Origin: Agromyces albus
Lineage (GTDB): Bacteria > Actinomycetota > Actinomycetes > Actinomycetales > Microbacteriaceae
Direction of reading: 5' to 3'
DNA length: 64,000 nucleotides
NCBI RefSeq assembly: GCF_030815405.1
Contig: NZ_JAUSWX010000001.1
Span: 1,550,001 to 1,614,000, forward strand
In this document: piece after piece, positions 7,871-15,920 of the stretch
Numbering within the stretch: position 1 is the stretch's first letter
Layout of the letters: each line of letters starts with the position of its first letter
Program-made: the position numbers and the translations under genes
Notes under the pieces: model-generated
What the model saw: the letters and a program-made list of their open reading frames with translations, nothing else
Database searches by the model: none
Told to the model about the DNA's origin: nothing

Positions 7871-9034
7871 CTACAACAAATCGAATTTCCCCGCCTGATC
7901 CGTTTCGGAGTCGATCGCGAACAACACGTCGATCGGCTTTACGAAGTCGGGCCGCGGCAGGGTGAGAGGTCGGCCTGGAGTCACGACGACCTTTCCACGA
8001 GCAATGATGGCCCGACTCTGCTTTGCCCAATCGAACGCTTCCCGAATGACGGCTTCGGTCGTCGTTATGCGAATTTCCGCGTTGCGGTTGTTGCGAATGG
8101 TTCGGATCGCGATTTCACCGAGAGGTTCGTCCGGGAGGTGCCGAATCTCCACGATCTGCCCCGACACTGACTCGTCAGCTTCGGGACGAGCGCTCTGTAG
8201 CTTCTTCTCGACCTTTGCCAAGATCGGCGCAGCCTCATCCGAGATCACTACACGCTCCGCGACACCGCCCGGTGCGCGAAGTCCGGGTGCCCACCGAAAC
8301 TCCGAGTCGAACGCATGGACGCCCGAATCGAGCGAGATCGCGCGAACCGCCGACACAAGTTCCTTGCTAACGCCGCTCTGTACGAGGTGCGCGATGTCGT
8401 CCGGTCTCGGGTCTCGCGCCGGACGAACGGCAATCCTGTCCAGTGCGGTGAGTGCCATAGCGAGCGTTCGTGTGACTCGCCGCTCGGCAGGTTCGATTTC
8501 CGTCTTGTCTCCGAGCAGTTCTCCATCGGTCAACTCGGGTGGTTCGACCGGCATTATGACAGGCAGAACGAAGGAACCCTTGCGTGTGTGCGTGAGGCGC
8601 GCCTGAGCAGCGAGCTCATCGGCGGGCGGGCTGTAGTTAGATCCGATGCGCGCGCGAGGCTTCCTCGACGTGGTTGCAGCGGCTCTGATCAGCCTGCGGG
8701 CCGAGGCGAGCACAGTAGCCGCGGAATCGAGCAGCACCGCGTCATCGACGATGAATGCGTCCCCGATCCTGTACCGCTGGACGTCTTGGAACTCACGCTC
8801 GATTCCTTCTGCGACGTCGCTCGGGGACGTCCGCTCAAATCGGGCCAATCTATCTACGACCGCATCGAATGCGTCTGAACGCAGCGGGACACTGAATGGC
8901 ACGGCGATGGGTGAAGAGCCATCACCTGTCCGCACGCGCCAGAGTTCTCCAACCGGGCCACCCTGACCGGCCTCCCAGCCGTGGCGCGTGAGGTAACTGA
9001 CAATGTCCCGCCGGACATCGCGCTGGTTTGTCAT
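7871..9034 (-). CDS. Unknown protein, middle gene of the DUF4365-TIR operon (387 aa)
   Basis: A 387-residue soluble protein of unknown function. The ATG at 9034 overlaps the stop of the DUF4365 gene as ATGA, fixing the start and implying coupled translation. The N-terminal 50 residues (IVSYLTRHGWEAGQ ... LWRVRTGDG) look like a small alpha/beta domain. A helical core follows (AVLLDSAATVLASARRLIRA) and then LTHTRKGSFVLPVIMPV, a pattern I recall from widespread uncharacterised proteins. The C-terminal half has two further alpha/beta stretches (VSGQIVEIRHLPDEPLGEIA; IITARG-like segment AIIARGKVVVTPGRP). No nuclease, NTPase or membrane motif is visible. Placement between a nuclease-like gene and a TIR gene suggests a sensor or regulatory subunit of a defence system, which is inference. 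Confidence 0.72.
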   Translation of the reverse strand: MTNQRDVRRDIVSYLTRHGWEAGQGGPVGELWRVRTGDGSSPIAVPFSVPLRSDAFDAVVDRLARFERTSPSDVAEGIEREFQDVQRYRIGDAFIVDDAVLLDSAATVLASARRLIRAAATTSRKPRARIGSNYSPPADELAAQARLTHTRKGSFVLPVIMPVEPPELTDGELLGDKTEIEPAERRVTRTLAMALTALDRIAVRPARDPRPDDIAHLVQSGVSKELVSAVRAISLDSGVHAFDSEFRWAPGLRAPGGVAERVVISDEAAPILAKVEKKLQSARPEADESVSGQIVEIRHLPDEPLGEIAIRTIRNNRNAEIRITTTEAVIREAFDWAKQSRAIIARGKVVVTPGRPLTLPRPDFVKPIDVLFAIDSETDQAGKFDLL

Positions 9035-9567
9035 GCCGTCACCTCCGCAGGGGTGTAGAGCTTCCGTAGGTCGTCGTGCCAGAGGGCAATGGTCGCAGCG
9101 TCGAGCCGCTGGCCACGAGGGATGCGGATTGACTTCGAAGACACAAAATCTGCGGGGTCAATCCGCACCCAGTAGGCGGCGGTCCTGACCATGTGCGTTC
9201 CGTCGTTGTCGTGATTCAACCACGCAGCACTGTCATCCGGAACGACCACAACCACGAAGTACACCGGCAAGGCAGAGGCGGCCCATTTCGCTATCCACTT
9301 CTCGTCAGCCGAGTAAGTGATCTCCGCGTCTGTCCCGTCGATCGCGTACCGCTTGGTCGTCTTCACTTGCACACGGACGTTGCTTTCCGGGTACTCCAGT
9401 AGACAGTCGACTGCAAGAACGTCTTCGCCGGGGCTCGTCTCGTAGAAGTTGCATCCGGCTTGTCCTGCAACAGCCCTCAGATACGCGACGCCATAGCGTC
9501 CCTTACGTGCATTGAGCGTCAGCGTCTGGTGCGGAGCGAGCATCTCCTTGGACCCCTTCGCTGCCAT
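9031..9567 (-). CDS. DUF4365 domain protein, nuclease-like
   Basis: A 178-residue protein of the DUF4365 type, related to PD-(D/E)XK nucleases. After a short basic lead (MAAKGSKEMLAPHQTLTLNA) the core shows an acidic strand (GEDVLAVDCLLEYP, Asp54) and then VRVQVKTTKRY, the QxKxT form of the nuclease core with Gln67 and Lys69. A hydrophobic strand (LPVYFVVVVVPDD) and YWVRIDPADFV complete the fold. The ATG at 9567 is preferred because homology begins there; the open frame extends upstream without protein-like text. The stop overlaps the next start as ATGA. DUF4365 proteins are common in defence islands beside NTPases or TIR proteins; here the gene leads a three-gene operon. The 240 bases upstream hold no gene. 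Confidence 0.83.
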   Translation of the reverse strand: MAAKGSKEMLAPHQTLTLNARKGRYGVAYLRAVAGQAGCNFYETSPGEDVLAVDCLLEYPESNVRVQVKTTKRYAIDGTDAEITYSADEKWIAKWAASALPVYFVVVVVPDDSAAWLNHDNDGTHMVRTAAYWVRIDPADFVSSKSIRIPRGQRLDAATIALWHDDLRKLYTPAEVTA

Positions 9568-9806
9568 GCCCGTGATCCTATCGGGGGGACTCCAGCTTCC
9601 ATCGACGCGACCGGTAGGCTCTTTAGGACGGCTACGAGGGACGCGGGGTTTTCGCGGGGTTGACACAGGCGACACTGACCGAACAGCCCAGCAAAACACT
9701 GGGGAGTCGGGGAATGACAGCACCGTTTCTCCGACTGACCTGTTCAACGCGCTCAGGTTGCTGTGGCCAGTTTCCGCAGCCTGCTGCGAAGCTCGAGTTC
9801 CGCTCG

Positions 9807-10073
9807 TCAAAGCCCTGAGCCGACCTCCAGTAGGAAGTTGATCCACGCCACCCCCGCACCTGCGAGCGCCGCAGCTCCGCATGCCACCCACAACCCGAGA
9901 CGCGCGCGCGTCGCGATCTGGAAGTGCCCGTTCGCGGACGCCAGCGCCCACGTGATCCCGCTGATGATCATCATGAGCACAGCGACGATGAGCACGATCG
10001 CCAGCAACGCCCCTGCGATGCTCCGGAGTTCGGCGGCGCCGCCGACGGCACCGAAGTCGGGGAAGATGTCCAT
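9807..10073 (-). CDS. DUF6112 family small membrane protein, first copy
   Basis: An 88-residue protein with an ATG at 10073 one base beyond the M23 gene's stop. It reads MDIFPDFGAVGGAAELRSI, then two membrane helices (LLAIVLIVAVLMMIISGI and LGLWVACGAAALAGAGVAWI) with a short basic loop (ATRAR) between, ending LLEVGSGL. Layout and length match the second DUF6112 gene at 3547-3816, and the fold resembles VirB2-type pilins. In actinobacterial ICEs this gene sits between the wall hydrolase and trbL. Here the downstream gene order is interrupted directly after its stop by about 5.9 kb of cargo. Confidence 0.8.
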   Translation of the reverse strand: MDIFPDFGAVGGAAELRSIAGALLAIVLIVAVLMMIISGITWALASANGHFQIATRARLGLWVACGAAALAGAGVAWINFLLEVGSGL

Positions 10074-10074
10074 C

Positions 10075-11250
10075 TCAGGGCGTCCTTTCGGGTCGGCATG
10101 CGGCGATCGAGACATCCGCACCGGCAAGGCCGGCAGCGCCGTGCGCGGCGAGCCAGTCCATCGCGTCGACCGCGGGTGCGTTCGCGCCGCCGGGGTGGAT
10201 CTCGACGTGCAGATGGGCGCCGGTCGACTTGCCGGCGGAGCCGACGTCGCCGATGTGCTGGCCGGCAGCGACGGTGTCGCCCTCGGTGACGTGGATGCCG
10301 TGGTCGTACATGTGGGCGTAGTACGACGCCACGCGTTCGCCGCTGACGGTGTGCTCGACGACGATGAGCCCGCCGTAAGTGCCGCGCTGGCCGGCGAACG
10401 TGACGATGCCGTCGGCGATCGCGAGGATCGGCGTTCCCATCGGTGCGGCGAGGTCGCTGCCCGCGTGGAATCGCAGCACGCCGGTGTACGGGTCGATCCG
10501 CGGTCCGAAACTGTCGGTGTTCGTGTAGGTGCCCGCCGGGAGGGGGAACACTATGCGTGAGGACTCGGGAACGACGGGACCGCCGGCGGTCGCAGCCGAT
10601 CCGCCGTCGGACTGCATGCGAGTCAGCTCGGTGAGGATTGCCTCGGCGACCGGCTGATAGTTCTGGTACCGGTCAGGGTAGGCGCTGACCTCGACGGCCT
10701 GCGCGGCCTCGCCGGGGTCGAGCAGTTGCCACCCGGGGACGTCGAGCAGGCCGCGCGGTGATCCACCGTTCGGCCCGGATGGCCCGCCGAAGAACGCCCG
10801 CACCTGGTATTCCGGGTCCATGAGTTCGGCGACGGTTCCCCATCCGGAGGCGTGTCGCATCTGGAAGAGCCCCAGCGAGTCGTGATCCGCGCCGACGCCA
10901 TCGTTCGGGAATCCGAGCGATTCGGGGTAGGCGCTCGGGTTGGCGAGCATCCGCAGGGTCGATTCTGTGAGCGCGGCCATGAGCGCGATGATCACGCCGT
11001 CGCGTCCGACACCCGCCGTACGTCCGCCCACAGTCATGATCGTCGCGGCGTGGGTGAGCTGCTGCCGGTTCAGCGCGATCGATCGGCCGTCGCGGGTCTG
11101 GGCGGTCAGCGAGTCGGGGATGTCGCCGACGAGGAGCGACCCGGACGAGCAGGAGATCGCGGTCGGGTTCATCAGCGCTGCGACGCTCAATAGGCCGACG
11201 GACGGGCCGAGGAGCAGGATGAGCGCGAGTGTGCCGAGCATCTTCTTCAT
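10075..11250 (-). CDS. M23 peptidase with lysozyme-like domain, conjugation wall hydrolase
   Basis: A 391-residue exported enzyme that likely opens peptidoglycan for the conjugation channel. MKKMLGTLALILLLGPSVGL is an N-terminal membrane anchor or signal peptide. Residues about 60-200 are lysozyme/transglycosylase-like, with the catalytic-type glutamate in MAALTESTLRMLANPSAYPE and SLGLFQMRHASGWG. The C-terminal M23 endopeptidase domain carries RFHAGSDLAAPMGTPI (H-x3-D zinc ligands) and GAHLHVEIHPGG (HLH ligands). This two-domain layout is usual for actinobacterial ICE hydrolases. The ATG at 11250 is chosen at the start of the hydrophobic segment; the longer open frame upstream overlaps the preceding gene. 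It lies 10 bases after the VirB8-like gene and ends one base before the DUF6112 start. Confidence 0.88.
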   Translation of the reverse strand: MKKMLGTLALILLLGPSVGLLSVAALMNPTAISCSSGSLLVGDIPDSLTAQTRDGRSIALNRQQLTHAATIMTVGGRTAGVGRDGVIIALMAALTESTLRMLANPSAYPESLGFPNDGVGADHDSLGLFQMRHASGWGTVAELMDPEYQVRAFFGGPSGPNGGSPRGLLDVPGWQLLDPGEAAQAVEVSAYPDRYQNYQPVAEAILTELTRMQSDGGSAATAGGPVVPESSRIVFPLPAGTYTNTDSFGPRIDPYTGVLRFHAGSDLAAPMGTPILAIADGIVTFAGQRGTYGGLIVVEHTVSGERVASYYAHMYDHGIHVTEGDTVAAGQHIGDVGSAGKSTGAHLHVEIHPGGANAPAVDAMDWLAAHGAAGLAGADVSIAACRPERTP

Positions 11251-11260
11251 CCGACGGTTC

Positions 11261-11929
11261 CTATTCGAGAGGCCGGTCGAGCTGCGAGATCCGCAGGAGG
11301 GTGCACGGCTCCTGGCCTGCGCAGGCGAGGAACACCGTGAACGACACACGCCGCGTGGTGCTGACGACATCGGTGCCCCAGGTGCCTTCGCGCTGGCGGA
11401 TCCCCTCTACCGTGAAGGCGGATGCGCCGCGGGGGAGCTGTCCCGCCGCGGCCTGCGCGATCGCCGTCCTCCACGAGTCGGGCACGGTGACGGACTCCAC
11501 CTCGAGCCACTGCCGAGTGCCGTAGTCGCTGAGCTGCTGCCACATCTCCGGCCCGGGCAGGTAACTACGGACATCGGATGCCACGGCCGCCGCCTCATCC
11601 ACATCGGCGACGTCGACCAGCGCCTGCGCCCACTCGGATGGCCCGCCAGGGTGCCGCGTATCCCAAGTGAAGAGCGCCCGCGCGACGCTCCGGGCGAACC
11701 GCTCGGGCTCTGAGGACGCGAGTACTGGCTGCGGCCGTTCTGGTCTCTTATGAATATCCGACGACTCGGATGCCTCGGGCGTCGCCGTTCTCGGCGGGCT
11801 CGCGCTCGCCGGCCCGCGGAGCAGTCCGTAGACGCCGAACGCCGCGAGCATGAGTAGCACGGCACCACTCATGGCGACGGCAATGATCAACCGGCGTCGG
11901 TGTTGGAGCCGGATCCGGAACTCCATCAT
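11261..11929 (-). CDS. VirB8/TcpC-like bitopic conjugation protein
   Basis: A 222-residue protein with a short basic cytoplasmic N-terminus (MMEFRIRLQHRRRL), one membrane helix (IIAVAMSGAVLLMLAAFGVYGLL), a Ser/Pro-rich linker and an extracytoplasmic domain. That domain has the alternating helix/strand order of the NTF2-like fold seen in VirB8 and TcpC: FARSVARALFTWDTRH, then LEVESVTVPDSWRTAI and a final strand pair (RVSFTVFLACAG, TLLRISQLDRPLE). Such proteins form the scaffold of Gram-positive conjugation channels. The ATG at 11929 overlaps the parB stop as ATGA. Direct sequence similarity to VirB8 is too weak to see; the assignment rests on topology and operon place. Confidence 0.72.
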   Translation of the reverse strand: MMEFRIRLQHRRRLIIAVAMSGAVLLMLAAFGVYGLLRGPASASPPRTATPEASESSDIHKRPERPQPVLASSEPERFARSVARALFTWDTRHPGGPSEWAQALVDVADVDEAAAVASDVRSYLPGPEMWQQLSDYGTRQWLEVESVTVPDSWRTAIAQAAAGQLPRGASAFTVEGIRQREGTWGTDVVSTTRRVSFTVFLACAGQEPCTLLRISQLDRPLE

Positions 11930-13005
11930 CGCGCCGCCGTACGCGCTCTCGCACGCAGCGCCTGCAGCGACTCTGCGAACGCGATCGTGCCGGCGAGCGT
12001 TTCTTCGAACTGCTCCCACTGCTCGTCGGTGAGCGCGACCGAGAGCTCCGCGACGTCGTATTGCGTCCACCAGGCGTGCAGGTCGCCCCAGAGGAACACG
12101 AACGCGCGAACGGGTAGTTTCGCCTCGTCGCTCGTGCTTGTCGTACGCGCGGATCCTGGACGGTGCGATCCGTTCGTTGACTTCTTCGCCGCCTTCACCC
12201 GCGCCAGCGCCTCACGCGCGAGCTGTTCGAGCTCCGCCGCACTCGCGGTCCGCTCGACCGCGTGCAACCGCGCTGCGCTCACCGAGGATGCGTGCCGCAC
12301 GCCGGCTGGTCGCGAGAGATCAGCCGCGATTGCTTCGAGCTCCGCCAACGAATGGTGCGCGCTCACCCGCTGATGCGCCGACGACACAGCTCCGCCCCGG
12401 TCGATGCCATCGAGCTCCGCGACTGCGAGCGCCCGCACTGAGGCATCCGTTCTCTCGTCTCCCGCGATCTGTTGGAGGTCGCCGATCTGCTCGAGCCGCG
12501 AGTAGGAGCCATGACCCGTCACCAGGCGGGCTGCCTGCTCCCGAGAGCGGCCGACCCCTCGCGACGGTGGGGCCGAATCGGCCCCGCCGTCTGATCGGGG
12601 GTTTTCGCCGTTGGCATGGAACCGCGACGCCTCCTGCCGACGCGCCGCTTCCTCCGCGAGGAGATGCTTCAACTCTCGGTAGAGCGTGGCGGATTCGGTG
12701 GGGCTGAGCGGCTTGTGAAGGGTGTTGTCGTCCTGCTCGGCGAGGAGTTCCGTGAGTCGGTCGGAGATGCCTGCGCGAACCCAGACGTTGAGCTTGCGCA
12801 CGCCGAGTTGGCGGAGAGCGGCGAGCCGGCGAGCGCCGCAGACGAGCACCCCGTCGGGTGTGACCGTGATGGGTTGCAGCAAGCCCTGTCGTTCAATTGA
12901 CGCAGCGAGGGCGTCGATGTCGCCGAGGTCGGCACGGTGCCGCAAGCCGATCCGAATGGAGTCGATCGACCGCTCCAGCTCGATGTGCCCCGGCGTGCCG
13001 GTCAT
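11926..13005 (-). CDS. ParB/Spo0J-like nuclease-fold DNA-binding protein
   Basis: A 359-residue ParB-family protein. The N-terminal ParB domain is clear: SIDSIRIGLRHRADLGDIDA, then LAASIERQGLLQPITVTPDG and VLVCGARRLAALRQLG, the arginine-rich G-x-R-R box that binds CTP in chromosomal ParB. A helical middle section follows (LLAEQDDNTLHKPLSPTESA, then SREQAARLVTG), with an HTH-type segment, and a long Ala/Glu-rich region with heat-repeat-like helices. No ParA is present in the window, so a role in element maintenance or as a regulator is more likely than classical partition. ATGA overlaps on both sides link it to the upstream unknown and the downstream VirB8-like gene. Confidence 0.85.
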   Translation of the reverse strand: MTGTPGHIELERSIDSIRIGLRHRADLGDIDALAASIERQGLLQPITVTPDGVLVCGARRLAALRQLGVRKLNVWVRAGISDRLTELLAEQDDNTLHKPLSPTESATLYRELKHLLAEEAARRQEASRFHANGENPRSDGGADSAPPSRGVGRSREQAARLVTGHGSYSRLEQIGDLQQIAGDERTDASVRALAVAELDGIDRGGAVSSAHQRVSAHHSLAELEAIAADLSRPAGVRHASSVSAARLHAVERTASAAELEQLAREALARVKAAKKSTNGSHRPGSARTTSTSDEAKLPVRAFVFLWGDLHAWWTQYDVAELSVALTDEQWEQFEETLAGTIAFAESLQALRARARTAAR

Positions 13006-13889
13006 TCGTGCGCCTTCGGGAGGTTGTCGACGATGTCGGCGACCAGGTCGTCGTCGTGGAGCAGCGACCGCAGGTGCTCGCCGACGAGCAGCCGGAGCAG
13101 GATGCCCCTTCCCGCCGTCGTGTGCTCGTGTATGTGGTCGCTGATACCGAGGACCGCGCGGAGCATCGCAATCCACGCGCGCTGCGGAATGTCAAGCAAC
13201 GCCCGTGCCTCGTAGTCCCGCCGCAGTGACTCGTACGCGGACGCACGCGACGCGGCATCCGCCAGCCGGCCGCAGATGTACTCGACGCCGCCGCGGGCGC
13301 GATCCGGCTGCCAGCCGAGCAGGGTGAACAGCGAGATCGCATCCTCGACGGCGGACTCCACTTGGCGCGGCGGTTCGGATGTCTCGGGCAGCGCGTCGAC
13401 TGGATCGGTCCGAAACGCCGGGTGGTAGTCAGGGAGGGCGTGCTCGCGATCGCTGAAACGCTCGGCGTCGTGGTACGACGAAACCCGCGGTCGCCGCGCC
13501 TGGTGCACCGAACACAGGAGGCCTTGAGCACGTTCCTCGGCGATGCAGGTGACCTGCACGGCGCGGGTGACGATCGCCCACGGGTCATCTGCGCGCAGTG
13601 TCGCCGGCGCGCGCATTGCGTCGAACGCGGCTGCGGCAGCCTCCCACGGGTCGAGGCCGTGCTTGTGCGCCAGGGCCGCGTAGCGCTCGGCCGCGTACCT
13701 CATGAGCTCTGCGGCCTCGGGGTCGGTGCGCCAGCCGGTGCCGCCGTTGGATTGCAGGCGGTCGAGCAGCGTTCGCAGTCCCTCGGAATCGTGGAACGTC
13801 GCCGAAGCGGCATCCGATCGTGTACTCGAGCTCATCGCGTCACCCCCGGTCACGTAGGTGTGTGTCGGCGCGCTCATCATGGTGCGCAT
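13002..13889 (-). CDS. Unknown ICE protein upstream of parB (295 aa)
   Basis: A 295-residue soluble protein whose gene overlaps the parB start as ATGA. It is mainly helical: GLRTLLDRLQSNGGTGWRTD, then AERYAALAHKHGLDPWEAAA and FDAMRAPATLRADDPWAIVT, with no membrane segment. HGLDPWEAAAAAFDAMRAP and DDPWAIVTRAVQVTCIAEER are reminiscent of proteins conserved next to parB in Microbacteriaceae elements, but no function is known to me. The C-terminus (LLRLLVGEHLRSLLHDDDLVADIVDNL) may form an interaction helix bundle. The start could also be one of the downstream ATGs (13880 or 13877). The gene order argues for a replication or maintenance role, which is inference. Confidence 0.72.
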   Translation of the reverse strand: MRTMMSAPTHTYVTGGDAMSSSTRSDAASATFHDSEGLRTLLDRLQSNGGTGWRTDPEAAELMRYAAERYAALAHKHGLDPWEAAAAAFDAMRAPATLRADDPWAIVTRAVQVTCIAEERAQGLLCSVHQARRPRVSSYHDAERFSDREHALPDYHPAFRTDPVDALPETSEPPRQVESAVEDAISLFTLLGWQPDRARGGVEYICGRLADAASRASAYESLRRDYEARALLDIPQRAWIAMLRAVLGISDHIHEHTTAGRGILLRLLVGEHLRSLLHDDDLVADIVDNLPKAHE

Positions 13890-13892
13890 AGG

Positions 13893-14306
13893 TCACCGAC
13901 GGCCAAGCCCATAGCGGCGAAGCTGTGGATGCTCGCCCCATCGCCCGAATTCGGAGAGTGGGGGGAGCCGGTCGGCGCGCTCGCGAATCGCGTGACGGGC
14001 GGTGGCGGGGGCGTGGCGCAGGCGCCCCGCGAGTTCGGCCTCGAAGTCGAGGCCGCGGCCGGCGAGGCGGCCGGTGCTCGTACTGAGCAGATCGGATGTC
14101 CGGACCCAGATGATTCCGGGGCGGTCGGCGGTATCGCGGAGCGGGCCGAGCGTGCGGCTCGGGTCGGATGTCACGCGTCGCCGTAGTGCGGAGAAGGAAG
14201 AGCTGTCGCCATCGACGGGATGCATCGCCGTCGTGTTCGTCACATTGTCGATGCCCGCTGCAACGGATGCCTCGGGGCGTGCCTTCTCGAAGTCGTCTTC
14301 ATCCAT
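13893..14306 (-). CDS. Small unknown ICE protein (137 aa)
   Basis: A 137-residue hydrophilic protein starting with MDEDDFEKARPEASVAAGID from an ATG at 14306 that overlaps the end of the SpdB-like gene. The middle has FSALRRRVTSDPSRTLGPLR and IIWVRTSDLLSTSTGRLAGR, the C-terminus is basic and His/Arg-rich (WGEHPQLRRYGLGRR). No known domain is visible. The WVRTSDLL-x6-GRLAGRGLDF-like pattern recalls small conserved ICE proteins of Microbacteriaceae. It ends three bases before the next gene. Protein-like composition, overlapping arrangement and operon context support it as real; the function is unknown. Confidence 0.65.
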   Translation of the reverse strand: MDEDDFEKARPEASVAAGIDNVTNTTAMHPVDGDSSSFSALRRRVTSDPSRTLGPLRDTADRPGIIWVRTSDLLSTSTGRLAGRGLDFEAELAGRLRHAPATARHAIRERADRLPPLSEFGRWGEHPQLRRYGLGRR

Positions 14307-15000
14307 CGGTCGTGCCTTCCCTCACGGTGCTGGTCTGCATGGCAGGTGTGACGACGCGGTCACGGAACCAGCGGCCGACCGTCGATGGGTGGACGCCGAG
14401 GTGCCGGGCGATCGCGGAGTTCGACCATCCGAGCGCGCGGAGCGATGAGGCATCCGCGCGGGCTGGGGCGGTGGGGGTGAGCTCGAGGTCTGGCGGGGCT
14501 GCGGTGATCGTTGCCCTGGCCGGCTGCTTCGCGCGCTCGGGCGCGGCGGCGGGCGCTGCGGCTCGGGTTGGGTCATGGCGCATGAGGACCGAGGTCAAGT
14601 GGGTGATTGCGAGCAGCACGAGTGGCGGAACGGCCGAGACGGATGCCGCGAGCAGCAGCGGCACTTCGGTCGTGTCGGCGACGATCGCGTGGATGGCGTT
14701 CGCGGCGACGGAGATGGCGGCACCGGCGATGAGGAGCATCCACGGGTACCAGGCGACGCTCGACCGCGCGAGAGCGACGGCTGCGACGGTCGCGACCACG
14801 ATGATGCCATCGACGATGAGCGGCCACACCCACGACTGCGCCGCGTCGAGCCCGGACCGGCGCGCGAGGTCGCTGAGCGAGGTGAATGAGAGCCAGAATG
14901 CTCCAGCCGCGATGAAGATGGTGCCGACTACAGCGGTGATCATCGCGAGGCGGACGCCGTCGGGGCGAGGGAGAGGGTTCGAGCGGGTCAGGGCAGGCAT
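14299..15000 (-). CDS. DUF2637/SpdB-like spread protein with C-terminal helix-turn-helix
   Basis: A 233-residue protein with four membrane helices in the first 120 residues (LAMITAVVGTIFIAAGAFWL; VWPLIVDGIIVVATVAAVAL; YPWMLLIAGAAISVAANAIH; LLAASVSAVPPLVLLAI), the pattern of DUF2637 SpdB proteins that assist spread of actinomycete conjugative elements through mycelium or between cells. A Pro/Ala linker leads to a small HTH at residues about 190-215 (GWSNSAIARHLGVHPSTVGR), an arrangement often seen with SpdB2-type proteins. The ATG at 15000 overlaps the end of the primase gene by 13 bases. It lies between primase and parB in the maintenance part of the operon. Confidence 0.82.
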   Translation of the reverse strand: MPALTRSNPLPRPDGVRLAMITAVVGTIFIAAGAFWLSFTSLSDLARRSGLDAAQSWVWPLIVDGIIVVATVAAVALARSSVAWYPWMLLIAGAAISVAANAIHAIVADTTEVPLLLAASVSAVPPLVLLAITHLTSVLMRHDPTRAAAPAAAPERAKQPARATITAAPPDLELTPTAPARADASSLRALGWSNSAIARHLGVHPSTVGRWFRDRVVTPAMQTSTVREGTTDG

Positions 15001-15920
15001 CGCGTGTCACCTGCCCTTCGTGGTGGGGACGGGGGAGCGGACCAGGGGGTCGGCGGAGGAGTGTGGCTCGTGCTTGACGGCCGCGGTGGTCTCGCCGAGG
15101 CTTGACGGCTGGCGGATCGGATCGTGGTCGCGATCTCAGCATCCGCGAGGCCGGCGCTCGCCGCGGCCGGCGCTAGTGCGGATGCGACGGCGTCGGCTGG
15201 TAAGCCGGCTTCAGCGAGTCGGCAGGCGGCCCAGAAGAGACCGGCGTTCCGCTCTCCTTCTTGGAGGCGGCCTACCCACCCAGCGAGCCTCCTCGGGTCG
15301 AGCACTGCGGCTGTGGCCGGTTCTGCCGAGCGCGTGCTTGGTCGTGCCCGGCGCGGGTCGACGAACTCGCGGAGCGCGACGGCGTCGACGGGCTTCGCGT
15401 GAGCGGATGACACGGAGAAGAGCCGGTAAGCGACCCGGCCGCGATCCGTCGCCAGGATCGATGGCGGCGCGATCACATAGCCACCCGTTCCGCGGAAGTC
15501 GATTCGCGCGACGGCTGCCTGCCAGCAGCGCTGAGGCCGGGACCGCATCGCTGGGAAGTACACGTGCAGGCCGCCAGATGGCGTGCGAACCCGGCCGAGT
15601 TCGCCGTCAACGAGTCCCGCCGTGGCGGCGCGCTCGAACGCGGGGAAGCCCGATCCCGCGACTCCCTTCGCATCGACATCGACGACGTCGATCCCGGAGG
15701 CGCTGCCAGTCGGAATGCCAAGGTTCGCGTCGGGCCAACGAGCCCACCACGTCTCGACTTGGTCGACGTCGCAGCTGGCATCGTGGAATCCGGCCGCGGT
15801 CAGGGGGCGCTTCTGCTCGCGGGCGCACGGGAAGACCGGGACGCCGGCACGGGCGAATGCGATCGCCGCGTTGCGCGTCGGCATGCGGTTCGTGGTCAAC
15901 AGCAACTTTGCGATGTCCAT
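14988..15920 (-). CDS. Bifunctional DNA primase/polymerase (PrimPol domain)
   Basis: A 310-residue replication protein with an N-terminal PrimPol domain. Characteristic features are GVPVFPCAREQKRPLTAAGF, WARWPDANLGIPTGSASGID followed by VVDVDAKG (the D-x-D metal-binding pair), TPSGGLHVYFPA and DFRGTGGYVIAPPS, which holds the RGxGGYVxxPPS nucleotide-binding motif. A helical segment (ERNAGLFWAACRLAEAGL) and a short disordered Pro/Ser tail follow; no helicase domain is attached. It likely primes the displaced ICE strand after rolling-circle transfer or supports autonomous replication. The ATG at 15920 overlaps the last base of the ArdC-like gene's stop, so the two are coupled. Confidence 0.88.
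   Translation of the reverse strand: MDIAKLLLTTNRMPTRNAAIAFARAGVPVFPCAREQKRPLTAAGFHDASCDVDQVETWWARWPDANLGIPTGSASGIDVVDVDAKGVAGSGFPAFERAATAGLVDGELGRVRTPSGGLHVYFPAMRSRPQRCWQAAVARIDFRGTGGYVIAPPSILATDRGRVAYRLFSVSSAHAKPVDAVALREFVDPRRARPSTRSAEPATAAVLDPRRLAGWVGRLQEGERNAGLFWAACRLAEAGLPADAVASALAPAAASAGLADAEIATTIRSASRQASARPPRPSSTSHTPPPTPWSAPPSPPRRAGDTRCLP

Noticed and set aside
9568..9951. N-terminal extension of the DUF4365 ORF to 9951
   Set aside because: The extra 128 codons overlap the DUF6112 gene and have shadow-like composition; homology starts at the ATG at 9567.
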